Below are positions 19,720 through 28,065 of a stretch of DNA of 30,374 nt, one piece after another. This DNA is from Verrucomicrobiota bacterium (GTDB lineage Bacteria > Verrucomicrobiota > Verrucomicrobiia > Opitutales > Opitutaceae), in assembly GCA_023457715.1 (NCBI GenBank), contig JAEWKR010000180.1:1-30374 (forward strand), read 5' to 3'. The notes below the pieces were generated by a model. That model made no database searches, was not told the origin of the DNA, and worked only from the letters and a program-made list of their open reading frames with translations. The stretch's first letter is position 1, and every line of letters starts with the position of its first letter. Both the position numbers and the translations under genes were made by a program.

Positions 19720-20379
19720 TCAGATCGCCCTCAGTACGTCCCGCGCGGTTTGGATCTCCTCGGGTAGCGGCTCCGGGGCTATCCAACCGCGCTGGGCGTA
19801 CGTGGCGATCCGATCGAGTTCGCCCAGCAGGTGCGGCACGTAGGGGACGCCCTCGCGCTCGTAGAGCGCGCGCTCGGCGTCGAAATCGACGCGTGGCAGC
19901 ATACGGGTGAGGACGACCTCCGGCTGCTGCTGGCGAAGGGTCAGCCGCACCCGGCGCAACCGGGAAGGGGAGGCGACGATGATGGCGGAGCGGATACCAC
20001 GGCCGAATTGCAGGGTGGGATGCTGTCGCTCGAGCAATTCCGCGGTGTAACGGACGTTCTCCGACGTGTTCGTTGAACGGTTTTCCAGGATGAACACCGG
20101 ATCCGGAAGGTCGGGATGAGAGCGGCGCACCTCGGCGCGCCAGACGTCGGCTTCCGGGCCGCCCAGACCGCCGGTGCCGGCGCCGATGCCGCCGGTGAAG
20201 ATCAGGCGCGGGGCGAGCCCCTGCCGATGGAGGTCGGCGCAATAACGAGGCAGCGAAAGGTCGAACACGCCGAAGCCGACGATGGCATCGACGGGCCGGC
20301 CGGGCAGCGGATCCGTCTCGGCGAGATAGGCGAGGAGGTGCCGGGCGGCGTCCCGCTGGGCCGCAGGGAGGGAGTTCAT
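19720..20379 (-). CDS. YdcF/DUF218-family protein
   Basis: The ATG at 20377-20379 gives 219 residues. The DUF218 pattern is clear: VDAIVGFGVFDLSLPRYCADL, then LIFTGGIGAGTGG (59-71) and ILENRSTNTSENVRYTAELL (97-116), then AIIVASPSRLRRV. There is no signal peptide or membrane helix, so it resembles cytoplasmic YdcF rather than membrane-anchored SanA or ElyC. Biochemical function of the family is poorly known. Its ATG overlaps the SDR stop as ATGA, so the two are translationally coupled. The frame continues upstream inside the SDR gene but without family similarity. Its last codons border element E8. Confidence 0.86.
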   Translation of the reverse strand: MNSLPAAQRDAARHLLAYLAETDPLPGRPVDAIVGFGVFDLSLPRYCADLHRQGLAPRLIFTGGIGAGTGGLGGPEADVWRAEVRRSHPDLPDPVFILENRSTNTSENVRYTAELLERQHPTLQFGRGIRSAIIVASPSRLRRVRLTLRQQQPEVVLTRMLPRVDFDAERALYEREGVPYVPHLLGELDRIATYAQRGWIAPEPLPEEIQTARDVLRAI

Positions 20380-21200
20380 GGGGTGGGGGAGACGTTCCAG
20401 CGCATCCGGCGCACCAGGCGTGCGTACACGCCGGGAAGATACCGCTGAAGATAGATCCCCGCCACCTCCCAGCCGCCGACGTACACCTCGTTCCGGCCGT
20501 GGGCGACCCCGCGGAGGATTGCGCGGGCACACCCTTCGGGGGACGTGCCGCGTTCATGGGTCGCCTCCCGGCGCGGCCGGGCCCGTCCGTCCGGGCCGAG
20601 CGCATTGTCGCTGACGGCGGTGCGAACGTACCCGGGGCAGGCGAGGGTGACGCGGAGGCCGCGGTCATGCACTTCCGCGCGCAGCGAGTCGAAATAGCCG
20701 TGCAGCGCGTGCTTGGCGGCGGCGTAGCTGGAGCGCCCCGGTGTTCCGACATACCCCATCACGCTGCTCACCACGGCGATGCGTCCCCGGATCCCGCCGG
20801 CCCCGGGGGGGCGCGCGAGCATCAGCGGCACCACGGCCTTGGTCAGGGCAACGGGCGCAAAGTAGTCCAGTTCCAGAATCCGCCGTTCCGATTCCTCGGT
20901 GGCTTCCAGCGCCAGCGCGCGCTGGGAGACGCCCGCGTTGTTGACGAGCACATCGACGCCGCCGAACCGTTCGCGCACCCGGCTCACCGCTGGGATGAGC
21001 GCCGGGCGGTCCAGCAGGTCCAGCGGAAGCACGGCATGCCGGTCGGGGCCGGCACAGCTCTGACGGACGCGTTCAAGCTCGCCGGACCGACGGCTCGACA
21101 GCACGAGCGTCGCGCCTTCGGCGGCGAAAGCGCGGGCGAGGGCTTCACCAATCCCAGAGGAGGCGCCGGTGATCCAGACCACCTGGTCGCGGAAACGCAT
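20376..21200 (-). CDS. Short-chain dehydrogenase/reductase
   Basis: The ATG at 21198-21200 gives 274 residues of a classical SDR: cofactor motif TGASSGIG (11-18), NNAG (87-90), and catalytic S146, Y159 and K163 (SSYAAAKHAL). SSRR after the second strand suggests NADP(H) preference. The tail VYVGGWEVAGIYLQRYLPGVYARLVRRM, with an amphipathic C-terminus, resembles the DHRS7/YohF-like SDR group that acts near membranes. Substrate unknown. It lies 118 bp downstream of the rhamnose-binding protein gene on the same strand; that gap is GC-rich with a weak CCGGGC/GCCCGG stem, so read-through from the transporter operon is possible but unproven. Confidence 0.9.
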   Translation of the reverse strand: MRFRDQVVWITGASSGIGEALARAFAAEGATLVLSSRRSGELERVRQSCAGPDRHAVLPLDLLDRPALIPAVSRVRERFGGVDVLVNNAGVSQRALALEATEESERRILELDYFAPVALTKAVVPLMLARPPGAGGIRGRIAVVSSVMGYVGTPGRSSYAAAKHALHGYFDSLRAEVHDRGLRVTLACPGYVRTAVSDNALGPDGRARPRREATHERGTSPEGCARAILRGVAHGRNEVYVGGWEVAGIYLQRYLPGVYARLVRRMRWNVSPTP

Positions 21201-21318
21201 GCCCGGCACTCCAACGGGAGCGTCGCCGGGCGCCAAGCCCGGAAAAGCGGGTGAGCGGGACCCGGGGCCGGGCGGGCGCTGCTGCGTGGTCGGGCCCGGC
21301 TCTCCCGTGGACGCGTGT

Positions 21319-22317
21319 TCAGAAGTTGAACTCGTCGATATTCGACCGATTGAAAATGAACGGCTTTCCGAGCAGGATGTTGTCGCCGGCGATCTCAAAG
21401 GTGCCGAGCGAACCCGCCTGCAGCGTCCTGGCGCCGCGCTTGAGGGTGCCCTTCGCGAGCGCGACGCCCGCGTGCAGCGTGAGATATCCGAGGTGGTCGG
21501 TGTTCCAGAGCACAACGCTCTCCGTCACGCCCTCGTGGACATAACGCTTGTTTTCATTGGGGAGGCCCAGCCCGATGACTTTGACCTGGCCGGCCTTGCC
21601 CGCCTGTTTCACCGCCTCGGCTGCGCCCGGGACCCCGGGCGTGCAGATTGCCATGAGCAGTTTCAGCTTCGGGTGGGCGCTCATCAGGGCCGTCGCTTCA
21701 GACTGCGCCTTGTCCTTGATGTCGTCGCTTGGCCGCACGGCCACGAGTTTCATCTTCGGATAATTCGCCGCCAGGCGGGCCCGGATGTGCTTTTCCCATT
21801 CGCGCTGGTTGGCCGCGGTGAGCGAGGCGGTGATGATGGCGAACTCCCCCTCCTCGCCACAAAGCCGTGCGGCCTCGTCCATCAATGTGTGGGCAATGCC
21901 TTCGGGCGTCGCCTGGTTGACGAAGAAACTCCGCGCGTCGGGCATGGCGTCGGCGTCGTAGGTGATGACCGCGATGCCCTGCTTCTGCGCCTTCCGCAGG
22001 GCCGTGGAAATGCTCTCTTTGTTCTCGGCGGCGACGGCGATGACATCGACCCCAAGGGTGATCCAGTTCTCAACGATCTCGTTTTGCTTGGCCGGATTGG
22101 TGTCGGTCGGGCCGTCGAACAGCAGTTCAACCCCGAGCTCCTTGGCGGCGCGGTCGGCCCCCGCCTTGCACGACAGGAAGTAGGCATTGCCCTTGGCCTT
22201 TGGCATCATGGCCACGAGCAGCCGGGCGTCGGCGGCCACGGAGGTGAGCGCCACCGTTGCGAGCAGCGGCAGAAGCAGGAAGGTGCGGAGGGATCTCATG
22301 AATCGAAGGGTGGGCAT
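21319..22317 (-). CDS. rhaS: Periplasmic sugar-binding protein, probable L-rhamnose ABC importer
   Basis: A 332-residue class I periplasmic binding protein. A signal peptide (MRSLRTFLLLPLLATVALTS, ending near VAADA) precedes LLVAMMPKAKGNAYFLSCKAGAD, and GVELLFDGPTDTNPAKQNEI with NWITLGVDVIAVAAEN follow. This is the RhaS/LsrB branch. Rhamnose is inferred from the adjacent L-rhamnose isomerase; AI-2-type ligands are the alternative. The ATG at 22315-22317 overlaps the permease stop by one base (TGATG); a second ATG six codons on (22297-22299) gives a more typical signal peptide. The name follows the Rhizobium rhaSTPQ scheme, not the E. coli regulator. It is the last transporter gene, whereas in Rhizobium it is first. 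Confidence 0.85.
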   Translation of the reverse strand: MPTLRFMRSLRTFLLLPLLATVALTSVAADARLLVAMMPKAKGNAYFLSCKAGADRAAKELGVELLFDGPTDTNPAKQNEIVENWITLGVDVIAVAAENKESISTALRKAQKQGIAVITYDADAMPDARSFFVNQATPEGIAHTLMDEAARLCGEEGEFAIITASLTAANQREWEKHIRARLAANYPKMKLVAVRPSDDIKDKAQSEATALMSAHPKLKLLMAICTPGVPGAAEAVKQAGKAGQVKVIGLGLPNENKRYVHEGVTESVVLWNTDHLGYLTLHAGVALAKGTLKRGARTLQAGSLGTFEIAGDNILLGKPFIFNRSNIDEFNF

Positions 22318-23384
22318 CACGTTGTCGTGCCGCGGCGTTTGAGCAAGCGGGGGACGGTGGTCGCGGCGAGGGTGAGAATCAACAGACCGCCCGTGAACAG
22401 CCCGGCCATTTCCTCGGCCGCATTCAGGCGCATCACCGCCGGCAGGCAGGCCAGACCGTTTTTCAGGATCGCGAGGGCGGCGACGGCGAGCAGCGTGCCG
22501 TGCACGCTTCCGGTGCCGCCGAAGATGCTCGTGCCGCCGAGCACGACCGCGGTGATGGCGAAGAGTTCGTAGCCGGTGCCCGCGTCCGCCTTGGCCTGGC
22601 CGAGCCGGGCGGTGTAGATGATGGCGGCGACACCCACGATGACACCGGCCAGGACATAGACGGCGGCGACATGCCGGTTGACCGGCAGGCCGGCGTGGCG
22701 CGCGCCGGCCGGCGAGAAGCCGATCGCGCGCAGGGAGCGGCCCACGGTCAACCGGTGCACGAGCACCCACCCGACGACCGCCACGACGAGAAAGATCCAG
22801 GCCTGCGTGGGCACGCCGAGCCAGCGCTCCTGACCCAGGAAAAGCAGGGCGTTCGGGAAGTCGGTGTACGTCACCGCGCCGCGGGTCAGCGCCTCGGCCA
22901 GCCCGCGGAACAGGGAGTAGGTCCCGAGAGTGACGATCAAGGGCGGCAGGCGCAGCGAGGTGATGAGCGCGGCGTTCACCGCGCCGCCCAGGAGACCGAC
23001 TGCGAGCGCTCCGCCGATCGCGCAGGGCAGCGGCCAGCCCAGATCGTGGGACAACTGTCCGAAGACCACGGCGCACAATCCGAGCAGCGAGCCCACCGAC
23101 AAGTCGATGCCGGCGGTGAGGATGATCGGCGTGAGCGCCAGCGCCAGCAGCCCGATCTCGCAGGAGTGGCGGAGGATGTCGAACTGACGGTCCAGCGTGC
23201 CGAAGCCGACGACCATGCCGCGCCGGTTGGTGGACGTGCCCGCGAAATAGAAAAACAGCCATTCCGCCACGACCGCGAGGAGGAGCCAGATCTCGGGCCG
23301 CGCGAGCAGCCGCCGGCCCAGGGAAGGCCGCCCCGCGGCGTGGTCCGCCGACCGCGCCGGATCCCTGGACGCCTTCTCAGGCAT
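22317..23384 (-). CDS. rhaQ: Sugar ABC transporter permease (second of pair)
   Basis: A 355-residue permease of the ribose/rhamnose family (BPD_transp_2) with about nine to ten membrane helices. A charged 30-residue N-terminus precedes the first helix (IWLLLAVVAEWLFFYFAGTS). The conserved LTAGIDLSVGSLLGL lies near 105-120 and the coupling-region motif AVVLGGTSIFGGTGSVHGT near 280-300. It pairs with the permease encoded just upstream to form the channel. Its start overlaps the end of that gene by 8 bp, and its own stop overlaps the binding-protein start, showing tight operon organisation. Confidence 0.87.
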   Translation of the reverse strand: MPEKASRDPARSADHAAGRPSLGRRLLARPEIWLLLAVVAEWLFFYFAGTSTNRRGMVVGFGTLDRQFDILRHSCEIGLLALALTPIILTAGIDLSVGSLLGLCAVVFGQLSHDLGWPLPCAIGGALAVGLLGGAVNAALITSLRLPPLIVTLGTYSLFRGLAEALTRGAVTYTDFPNALLFLGQERWLGVPTQAWIFLVVAVVGWVLVHRLTVGRSLRAIGFSPAGARHAGLPVNRHVAAVYVLAGVIVGVAAIIYTARLGQAKADAGTGYELFAITAVVLGGTSIFGGTGSVHGTLLAVAALAILKNGLACLPAVMRLNAAEEMAGLFTGGLLILTLAATTVPRLLKRRGTTT

Positions 23385-24312
23385 GGGCCACCCGCTTTCG
23401 CTGGCGCACGCCGTCGGCGACGACGGCGAGCAGGATCACCGCACCCTGGATGGCCTTTTCCCAATAGGCTTCGACCCGCAGATGGGTAAGCGCAGGGCTG
23501 ATACAGGCGAGCAGCAGCAGGCCGGCCAGGACCCCCCACAGACTGCCCCGGCCGCCCGCGATGGAGACGCCGCCGACGACCACCGCCGCAATCACTTTCA
23601 ATTCGAGGCCGGAGCCGGCAAGCGGCTGGATCTGCGGGGACTGGACGATGTTCATCACGGCGGCCAGGCCGGTGAGCGCGCCGAGAAAAATGAAGACCAT
23701 GGCGGTGGTGAGCTGCGGACGGATCCCGGCGAGTCGGGCGGCCTCGGCATGGGTGCCGATGGCATACGGGTACCGGCCAACCGCGAGATGACGCGTGCAC
23801 CACGCTAGGCCGGCTACGAAGACCGCGCCGGCTCCGACGATGGCCAGCTGCCCGCCAACCTGGCTTAAGCCGAACCACTGGAACGCGTCCGGCAAGGTGA
23901 CCCACTGTCCCTGCTGCACGAGATTGAGCCCCTGGCGAAGGGTGACCATGGTGGCGAGCGTCACCACGATGGCGGGAAGCTGAAGATACGCCACGAGCAG
24001 CCCGTTGACGGCTCCGAGGAGCCCGCCCGCGGCGACGGCCACCGGCAGGACCAGGATGAGCGGCCAGCCTGCCGCCGCCAGCGTGCCGGCCAGGATACTG
24101 CAGACGGAAAACTGTGAACCGACGGAAATGTCGATCTGCCGCGCAATGATGGCGAGGGCCATGCCGCACGCGACCAGGAGGGTTGGAGCCTCGCGCGTCA
24201 GCAGAGACAGGAGGGGCTGGGGCTGATAGAACGCCGGCGCGAAGACGGCGAGAGCGACGAGAATCGCGAGCAGCACGCCGGCCACCGAAAGCTCTCGGAA
24301 ATAACGATGCAT
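23377..24312 (-). CDS. rhaP: Sugar ABC transporter permease (first of pair)
   Basis: A 311-residue BPD_transp_2 permease. About nine helices; IIARQIDISVGSQFSVCSIL near 55-75 and VVVGGVSIAGGRGSLWGVLAG near 245-265 are the two family signatures, and the C-terminus is basic and cytoplasmic (DGVRQRKRVAHA). It starts 16 bp after the ATPase gene stop and overlaps the second permease by 8 bp. Homologous but not identical to its partner, which fits a heterodimeric channel as in rhamnose and autoinducer-2 systems. Confidence 0.87.
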   Translation of the reverse strand: MHRYFRELSVAGVLLAILVALAVFAPAFYQPQPLLSLLTREAPTLLVACGMALAIIARQIDISVGSQFSVCSILAGTLAAAGWPLILVLPVAVAAGGLLGAVNGLLVAYLQLPAIVVTLATMVTLRQGLNLVQQGQWVTLPDAFQWFGLSQVGGQLAIVGAGAVFVAGLAWCTRHLAVGRYPYAIGTHAEAARLAGIRPQLTTAMVFIFLGALTGLAAVMNIVQSPQIQPLAGSGLELKVIAAVVVGGVSIAGGRGSLWGVLAGLLLLACISPALTHLRVEAYWEKAIQGAVILLAVVADGVRQRKRVAHA

Positions 24313-24328
24313 GGCGGCTGGGCGGGTT

Positions 24329-25828
24329 TCAGCCGGCGGCGCGCTGGCCGAGGGCGGAGGCCATGACGACGGCCGGATCGGTTTTCCCGGGAAGCGTCTG
24401 CGCCACGCTGCCGTTGCGCATGACGACGATGCGGTCGCTCATCCCGATCACTTCCGGAAGATCGCTCGAGATGAGCAGCACCGCCACGCCCTCGTGGGCC
24501 AGCTGGCGGATGATCCGATGGATCTCGCTCTTCGCGCCCACGTCCACCCCTTGCGTGGGCTCGTCCAGCAGTAGGACGCGGGGTTGGGTCGCCAGCCAGC
24601 GGGCCAGCGCCACTTTCTGCTGGTTGCCGCCGGACAGGCTGCCGGTGGGCGCTTCAGGGCCGGTGCATTTGATGGCGAGGGACTGGATGTAATGCCGGGC
24701 GACCTCGCGAATGCGCGGCGTGCTTACCCAGCCGGTCGGGAACAGCCGGCGTTGAATTGCCAGCACCGCGTTGGCCTCGATCGGCAGTTCGAGGATCACC
24801 CCATGCTGGCGACGATCCTCCGGCACGTAGGCAATGCCGGCGGCAATCGCGTCTTGCGGTGAGCGCAGGTGGACCCGCGCGTCGTCGATAATGATCTCGC
24901 CGGCATCCGCCGGCGTCAGACCAAACAGCACCCGCGCCAGTTCGGTGCGGCCCGCCCCGACCAATCCGGCCAGGCCGACGACTTCGCCGGCGCGGACGTC
25001 GAGCGACACTCCGTGGATCCCGCCGGTGGCGCACGACACCCCGCGCAGCGACAGGCGGACGGGGCCGGGTTCCGCCTCCGACGGCGGATAGATCTGGCTC
25101 ACCTCCCGGCCCACCATCAGGTGGATCAGCTGCGGTTCGTCGATGGCGCCGACCGCGTGGGTGCCCACGCTCGCGCCATCGCGCAATACCGTCACCCGAT
25201 CGGCCAGGGTGAAGATCTCCTCCAGTCGATGCGAAATGTAGATGACGCCGACGTCGCGGGCGCGCAGCTCACGCACGACGTCGAATAATCGTTCCTGCTC
25301 CTGCCGCGTCAGCGAGGCGGTGGGTTCGTCCATGATCACGATGCGGGCGTCACTACCCACCGCGCAGGCGATCTCCACCAGCTGCTGTTGCGGCATCGAC
25401 AAGTCGCGCGCGTCGGTTGCGGGATCGATGGCGGCGCCGACCCGCGAAAGCAGGGCGTGCGCGCGCTCCTGGCGGCTGCGCCAGGAGAGTCGGGAAAAGG
25501 GCGGGGGGGACTCGAGCCGCAGGGCAATGTTCTCCGCAACGGTCAGATCCGGGAACAGCGCCGGCTGCTGGTAGATGCAGGCGATGCCCGCCGCTCGCGC
25601 GGAACGCGGGTTGAGGCCGGTCAGGGGACGGCCTTCCAGGTGAAGGGTGCCGCCATCCGGCGCGTGGGCGCCCGTGACGATTTTGATCAGCGTGCTCTTC
25701 CCGGCGCCGTTCTCACCGAGCAGGGCGTGCACCTCGCCGGCCATGAGATCGAAGTCGACGCCCCGGAGCGCACGGGCGCCGCCGAAGGACTTGGTCACGT
25801 GCCGCAACTCGAGCAACGGGGTAGCCAT
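24329..25828 (-). CDS. rhaT: Sugar ABC transporter ATPase with two nucleotide-binding domains
   Basis: A 499-residue tandem ATPase of the ribose/rhamnose type. Domain 1 has Walker A GENGAGKST (38-46), signature LSMPQQQ (143-149) and Walker B IVIMDEPTAS (163-172). Domain 2 has a degenerate Walker A (GLAGLVGAGRTELARVL) but an intact signature LSGGNQQK (about 398-405) and Walker B VLLLDEPTQG, the usual asymmetry in this family. It is the first gene of the transporter operon and faces rhaA across a 234-bp divergent region. The symbol follows Rhizobium usage; E. coli RhaT is an unrelated symporter. Confidence 0.88.
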   Translation of the reverse strand: MATPLLELRHVTKSFGGARALRGVDFDLMAGEVHALLGENGAGKSTLIKIVTGAHAPDGGTLHLEGRPLTGLNPRSARAAGIACIYQQPALFPDLTVAENIALRLESPPPFSRLSWRSRQERAHALLSRVGAAIDPATDARDLSMPQQQLVEIACAVGSDARIVIMDEPTASLTRQEQERLFDVVRELRARDVGVIYISHRLEEIFTLADRVTVLRDGASVGTHAVGAIDEPQLIHLMVGREVSQIYPPSEAEPGPVRLSLRGVSCATGGIHGVSLDVRAGEVVGLAGLVGAGRTELARVLFGLTPADAGEIIIDDARVHLRSPQDAIAAGIAYVPEDRRQHGVILELPIEANAVLAIQRRLFPTGWVSTPRIREVARHYIQSLAIKCTGPEAPTGSLSGGNQQKVALARWLATQPRVLLLDEPTQGVDVGAKSEIHRIIRQLAHEGVAVLLISSDLPEVIGMSDRIVVMRNGSVAQTLPGKTDPAVVMASALGQRAAG

Positions 25829-26062
25829 CGGGGTGGGGTGGTTGTGAATGCCAACGCGATGAAGGAGTCGCCAGCGAAAACTCCGCGCGCATGACTGTCA
25901 GACCATCGCCACCTTCGCCCGTCTCTCGTTGGAGGGGCAGCGTCGTTCGACCGTGCCGGCGGAACGAGCCGGAAATTCGAGGTCTGCGTTTGCGCTCGAA
26001 GCCCTAATCTCAAAGCTCAAACGACGACGCTCGGTTCCGCCCGTCCCCGCTTCCTCCCCCTC
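25829..26062. promoter_or_regulatory. Divergent control region of the rhamnose genes
   Basis: These 234 bp separate the transporter ATPase start from the rhaA start and should carry both promoters. Two inverted repeats stand out: TCGTTC-N13-GAACGA (25943-25967) and TTCGAG-N13-CTCGAA (25976-26000). Their centres are 33 bp apart and the spacing within each is identical. No regulator gene is in the window. I see no convincing promoter hexamers or ribosome sites. Confidence 0.5.
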
Positions 26063-27316
26063 ATGTCTTCGACCTCCTACGCTCTGGCCCAGGAAACGTA
26101 CGCCGCGCTCGGCGTCGATGTTGAAGCCGCGCTCCGACGGCTCGCGACCATCCCCATCTCGCTGCACTGCTGGCAGGGCGACGATGTCGGCGGTTTCGAA
26201 AGCGGTGGCAACCTCGCCGGCAGCGGCCTGGCGACCACCGGCAATCATCCCGGCAAGGCCCGCACGATCGACGAATTGCGCTCGGATCTGGAGCAGGCCT
26301 ACCGGCTGATTCCGGGCCGGCATCGGCTCAACCTTCATGCCTTGTACGGCGATTTCGGTGGTCGAAAGGTCGATCGCAACGCCATCACCGTGGCTCAATT
26401 CCAGAGCTGGATTGACTGGGCGAAGGCGCAGGGCCTTGGCCTGGATTTCAATCCCACCTATTTTGCCCACCCCAAGGCGGCCAGTGGTTTCACGCTGACG
26501 CACCCCGATGCGGGCATCCGGCAGTTCTGGATCGAGCACGGGATCGCCTGCCGCCGGATCGGCGCGGAAATGGGCCGGCAGCTCGGGACGCCAACCGTCA
26601 CCAATGTCTGGATTCCCGACGGCTCCAAGGATCTCCCGTTTGACCGCAAGGGTCCGCGTGAGCGGTTGACGGCGTCACTCGATGCGGTCTTCGCGCAGCC
26701 GATCGATCCGAAAGTTCACCTCGATGCCGTGGAAAGCAAACTCTTCGGCATCGGCAGCGAGAGCTACGTCCCCGGCTCCCACGAATTTTATCTCGGGTAT
26801 GCGATCAAGCACCAGAAAGTGATCTGTCTGGATGCCGGCCATTTTCATCCGACCGAAACCTTGACCGACAAGATCAGCTCGGTGCTGCAGTACGTGCCGG
26901 CGCTGCTGCTGCATGTCAGCCGCGGCGTCCGCTGGGACAGCGATCACGTGGTGGTGCTGGATGACCACCTGCGGGGCATCATGGAGGAGCTGGTGCGCGG
27001 CGACTTCCTGGGGCGGACGCACATCGGGCTCGATTATTTCGACGCGAGCATCAACCGGGTCGCGGCTTGGACCATTGGAACACGCAATGCGATCAAGGCG
27101 CTCCTTCTGGCGCTGCTGGAGCCGGCGGCGCAGCTGCGGGCGGCGGAGCAGTCGGGCGACACCACGGGCCGGCTCGCGCTGATGGAAGAAGCGAAGACCC
27201 TTCCCTTTGGCGCGGTGTGGGACGAGTACTGCCGCCGCAACAATGTGCCGGTGGGCGCGGCCTGGCTGGACGAGGTGCGGGGGTACGAAAAGTCCGTCCT
27301 ATCCAAGCGGCGGTGA
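26063..27316 (+). CDS. rhaA: L-rhamnose isomerase
   Basis: A complete 417-residue enzyme (E. coli 419) that converts L-rhamnose to L-rhamnulose in the cytoplasm. SLHCWQGDDVGGFE, NHPGKARTIDELRSDLEQA, LGLDFNPTYFAHP and HLDAVESKLFGIGSESY are all near-identical to characterised RhaA. Predicted Mn2+ ligands are H260 (LDAGHFHPTE), D292 and D294 (VRWDSDHVVVLDD), by alignment to E. coli H262, D294 and D296. It is divergent from the ABC importer, which supports import and isomerisation of rhamnose as one unit. No rhamnulokinase or aldolase gene is present within the window. The ATG at 26063 follows a pyrimidine-rich leader with no Shine-Dalgarno sequence. Confidence 0.97.
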   Translation: MSSTSYALAQETYAALGVDVEAALRRLATIPISLHCWQGDDVGGFESGGNLAGSGLATTGNHPGKARTIDELRSDLEQAYRLIPGRHRLNLHALYGDFGGRKVDRNAITVAQFQSWIDWAKAQGLGLDFNPTYFAHPKAASGFTLTHPDAGIRQFWIEHGIACRRIGAEMGRQLGTPTVTNVWIPDGSKDLPFDRKGPRERLTASLDAVFAQPIDPKVHLDAVESKLFGIGSESYVPGSHEFYLGYAIKHQKVICLDAGHFHPTETLTDKISSVLQYVPALLLHVSRGVRWDSDHVVVLDDHLRGIMEELVRGDFLGRTHIGLDYFDASINRVAAWTIGTRNAIKALLLALLEPAAQLRAAEQSGDTTGRLALMEEAKTLPFGAVWDEYCRRNNVPVGAAWLDEVRGYEKSVLSKRR

Positions 27317-27339
27317 GGGATGGCAAAACCGGCGGCTTT

Positions 27340-27415
27340 GGTACGCAGTCCCGCGTTTACGCGGAATGCCTTGGCAGTGGGCGTGGAATTCCGCCTGAAG
27401 GCGGGACTACGTACC
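27340..27415. repeat. Palindromic element between convergent genes (E9, GTACG-type)
   Basis: Arms 27340-27367 and 27388-27415 (GGTACGCAGTCCCGCG and its imperfect complement ending GGGACTACGTACC) enclose a loop starting GCCTTGG. Over the first 35 bp it matches the left arm and loop of the element at 19643-19719. The right arm supplies the last two codons and the TAG stop (27407-27409) of the convergent TPR gene. Confidence 0.88.
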
Positions 27416-27892
27416 CAGGCCGCGCTGACCGAACTCCCGTAGCCCCGCCAGGTCCGGGTCGGTTTCGGCGGCGGCCTTGAACTTCGGGTCCAGCGCGATC
27501 GCGCGTTGCACCCGTGCGGCTGCGGCGGGCAGATCCCCCTGGACGCAGGCGTAGCACCCCAGATTGAACTGGATGGTCGGCTCGTCGGGATGATGGTGTT
27601 CCGCGTCGCGGAGAATCTGCTCGGCCGCCGCGAGCGTGTGCGATCGGCGGGTCGCATACGCCCACGTAACCCAGGCTTCGGCGGCGCTGGGGTCGCGCCG
27701 CACGTAGATCGCGGCCACTTCGGCGAGCTGCGCCCACCGTTTCTGCTCGTGCAGAACCGCCATTTGGAGACCCAGCACCGGCAGCTGGTGCCGCTCGGTG
27801 ACCGGGATCCTGGCGAGCTCGCCCGCGGCCTCGGTCAGGAGTCCGAGTTCCAGATATCCCTGGGCGTAGGACAGGTGGCGTTTGAGACTCAT
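27407..27892 (-). CDS. Small TPR-repeat protein
   Basis: The ATG at 27890-27892 gives 161 residues without signal peptide. At least three TPR-like helix pairs are visible (LSYAQGYLELGLLTEAAGEL; AAEAWVTWAYATRRSHTLAA; PTIQFNLGCYACVQGDLPAA followed by IALDPKFKAAAETDPDLAGL). Such proteins act as protein-protein scaffolds; the partner is unknown. The frame is open upstream to 28024 but only through the repeat hairpin at 27944-28025, so the later start is preferred. The final Gly-Thr and the stop come from palindrome E9, which suggests the element replaced or shortened an older C-terminus. Confidence 0.8.
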   Translation of the reverse strand: MSLKRHLSYAQGYLELGLLTEAAGELARIPVTERHQLPVLGLQMAVLHEQKRWAQLAEVAAIYVRRDPSAAEAWVTWAYATRRSHTLAAAEQILRDAEHHHPDEPTIQFNLGCYACVQGDLPAAAARVQRAIALDPKFKAAAETDPDLAGLREFGQRGLGT

Positions 27893-27943
27893 GGAGGGTG
27901 AAGGAAAGGGACGCGATGCGAAGGCGTCAATCGGTCGGCTGCC

Positions 27944-28025
27944 GGCTCGTGATCTTGCTCGTACTCGTGATCGTGCTCTCCGGCCGGCGCTTACGATCAA
28001 GAGCACGAGCACGAGCAAGAGCACG
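27944..28025. repeat. Hexamer-armed hairpin between divergent small genes (element E10)
   Basis: The right arm (27994-28025) is built of GAGCAC, GAGCAC, GAGCAA, GAGCAC hexamers and the left arm (27944-27979) of the complementary GCTCGTGATC/CTCGTACTCGTG type, with CGGCCGG near the centre. It lies in the 173-bp gap between the TPR gene and the small plus-strand gene at 28066, upstream of both. Confidence 0.75.
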
Positions 28026-28065
28026 GGGCGTCGAACCCCGCGCCCGCGCTCCGGTCTCTAGGGGC

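Noticed and set aside
21201..21318. Intrinsic terminator between the sugar-binding protein gene and the SDR
   Set aside because: There is a 6-bp CCGGGC/GCCCGG stem, but no T-tract follows it in the minus-strand direction.
19643..27415. Insertion sequence bounded by the two GTACG-type palindromes
   Set aside because: The palindromes have a gene-end position each, and the 7.6 kb between them is ordinary metabolic genes without a transposase.
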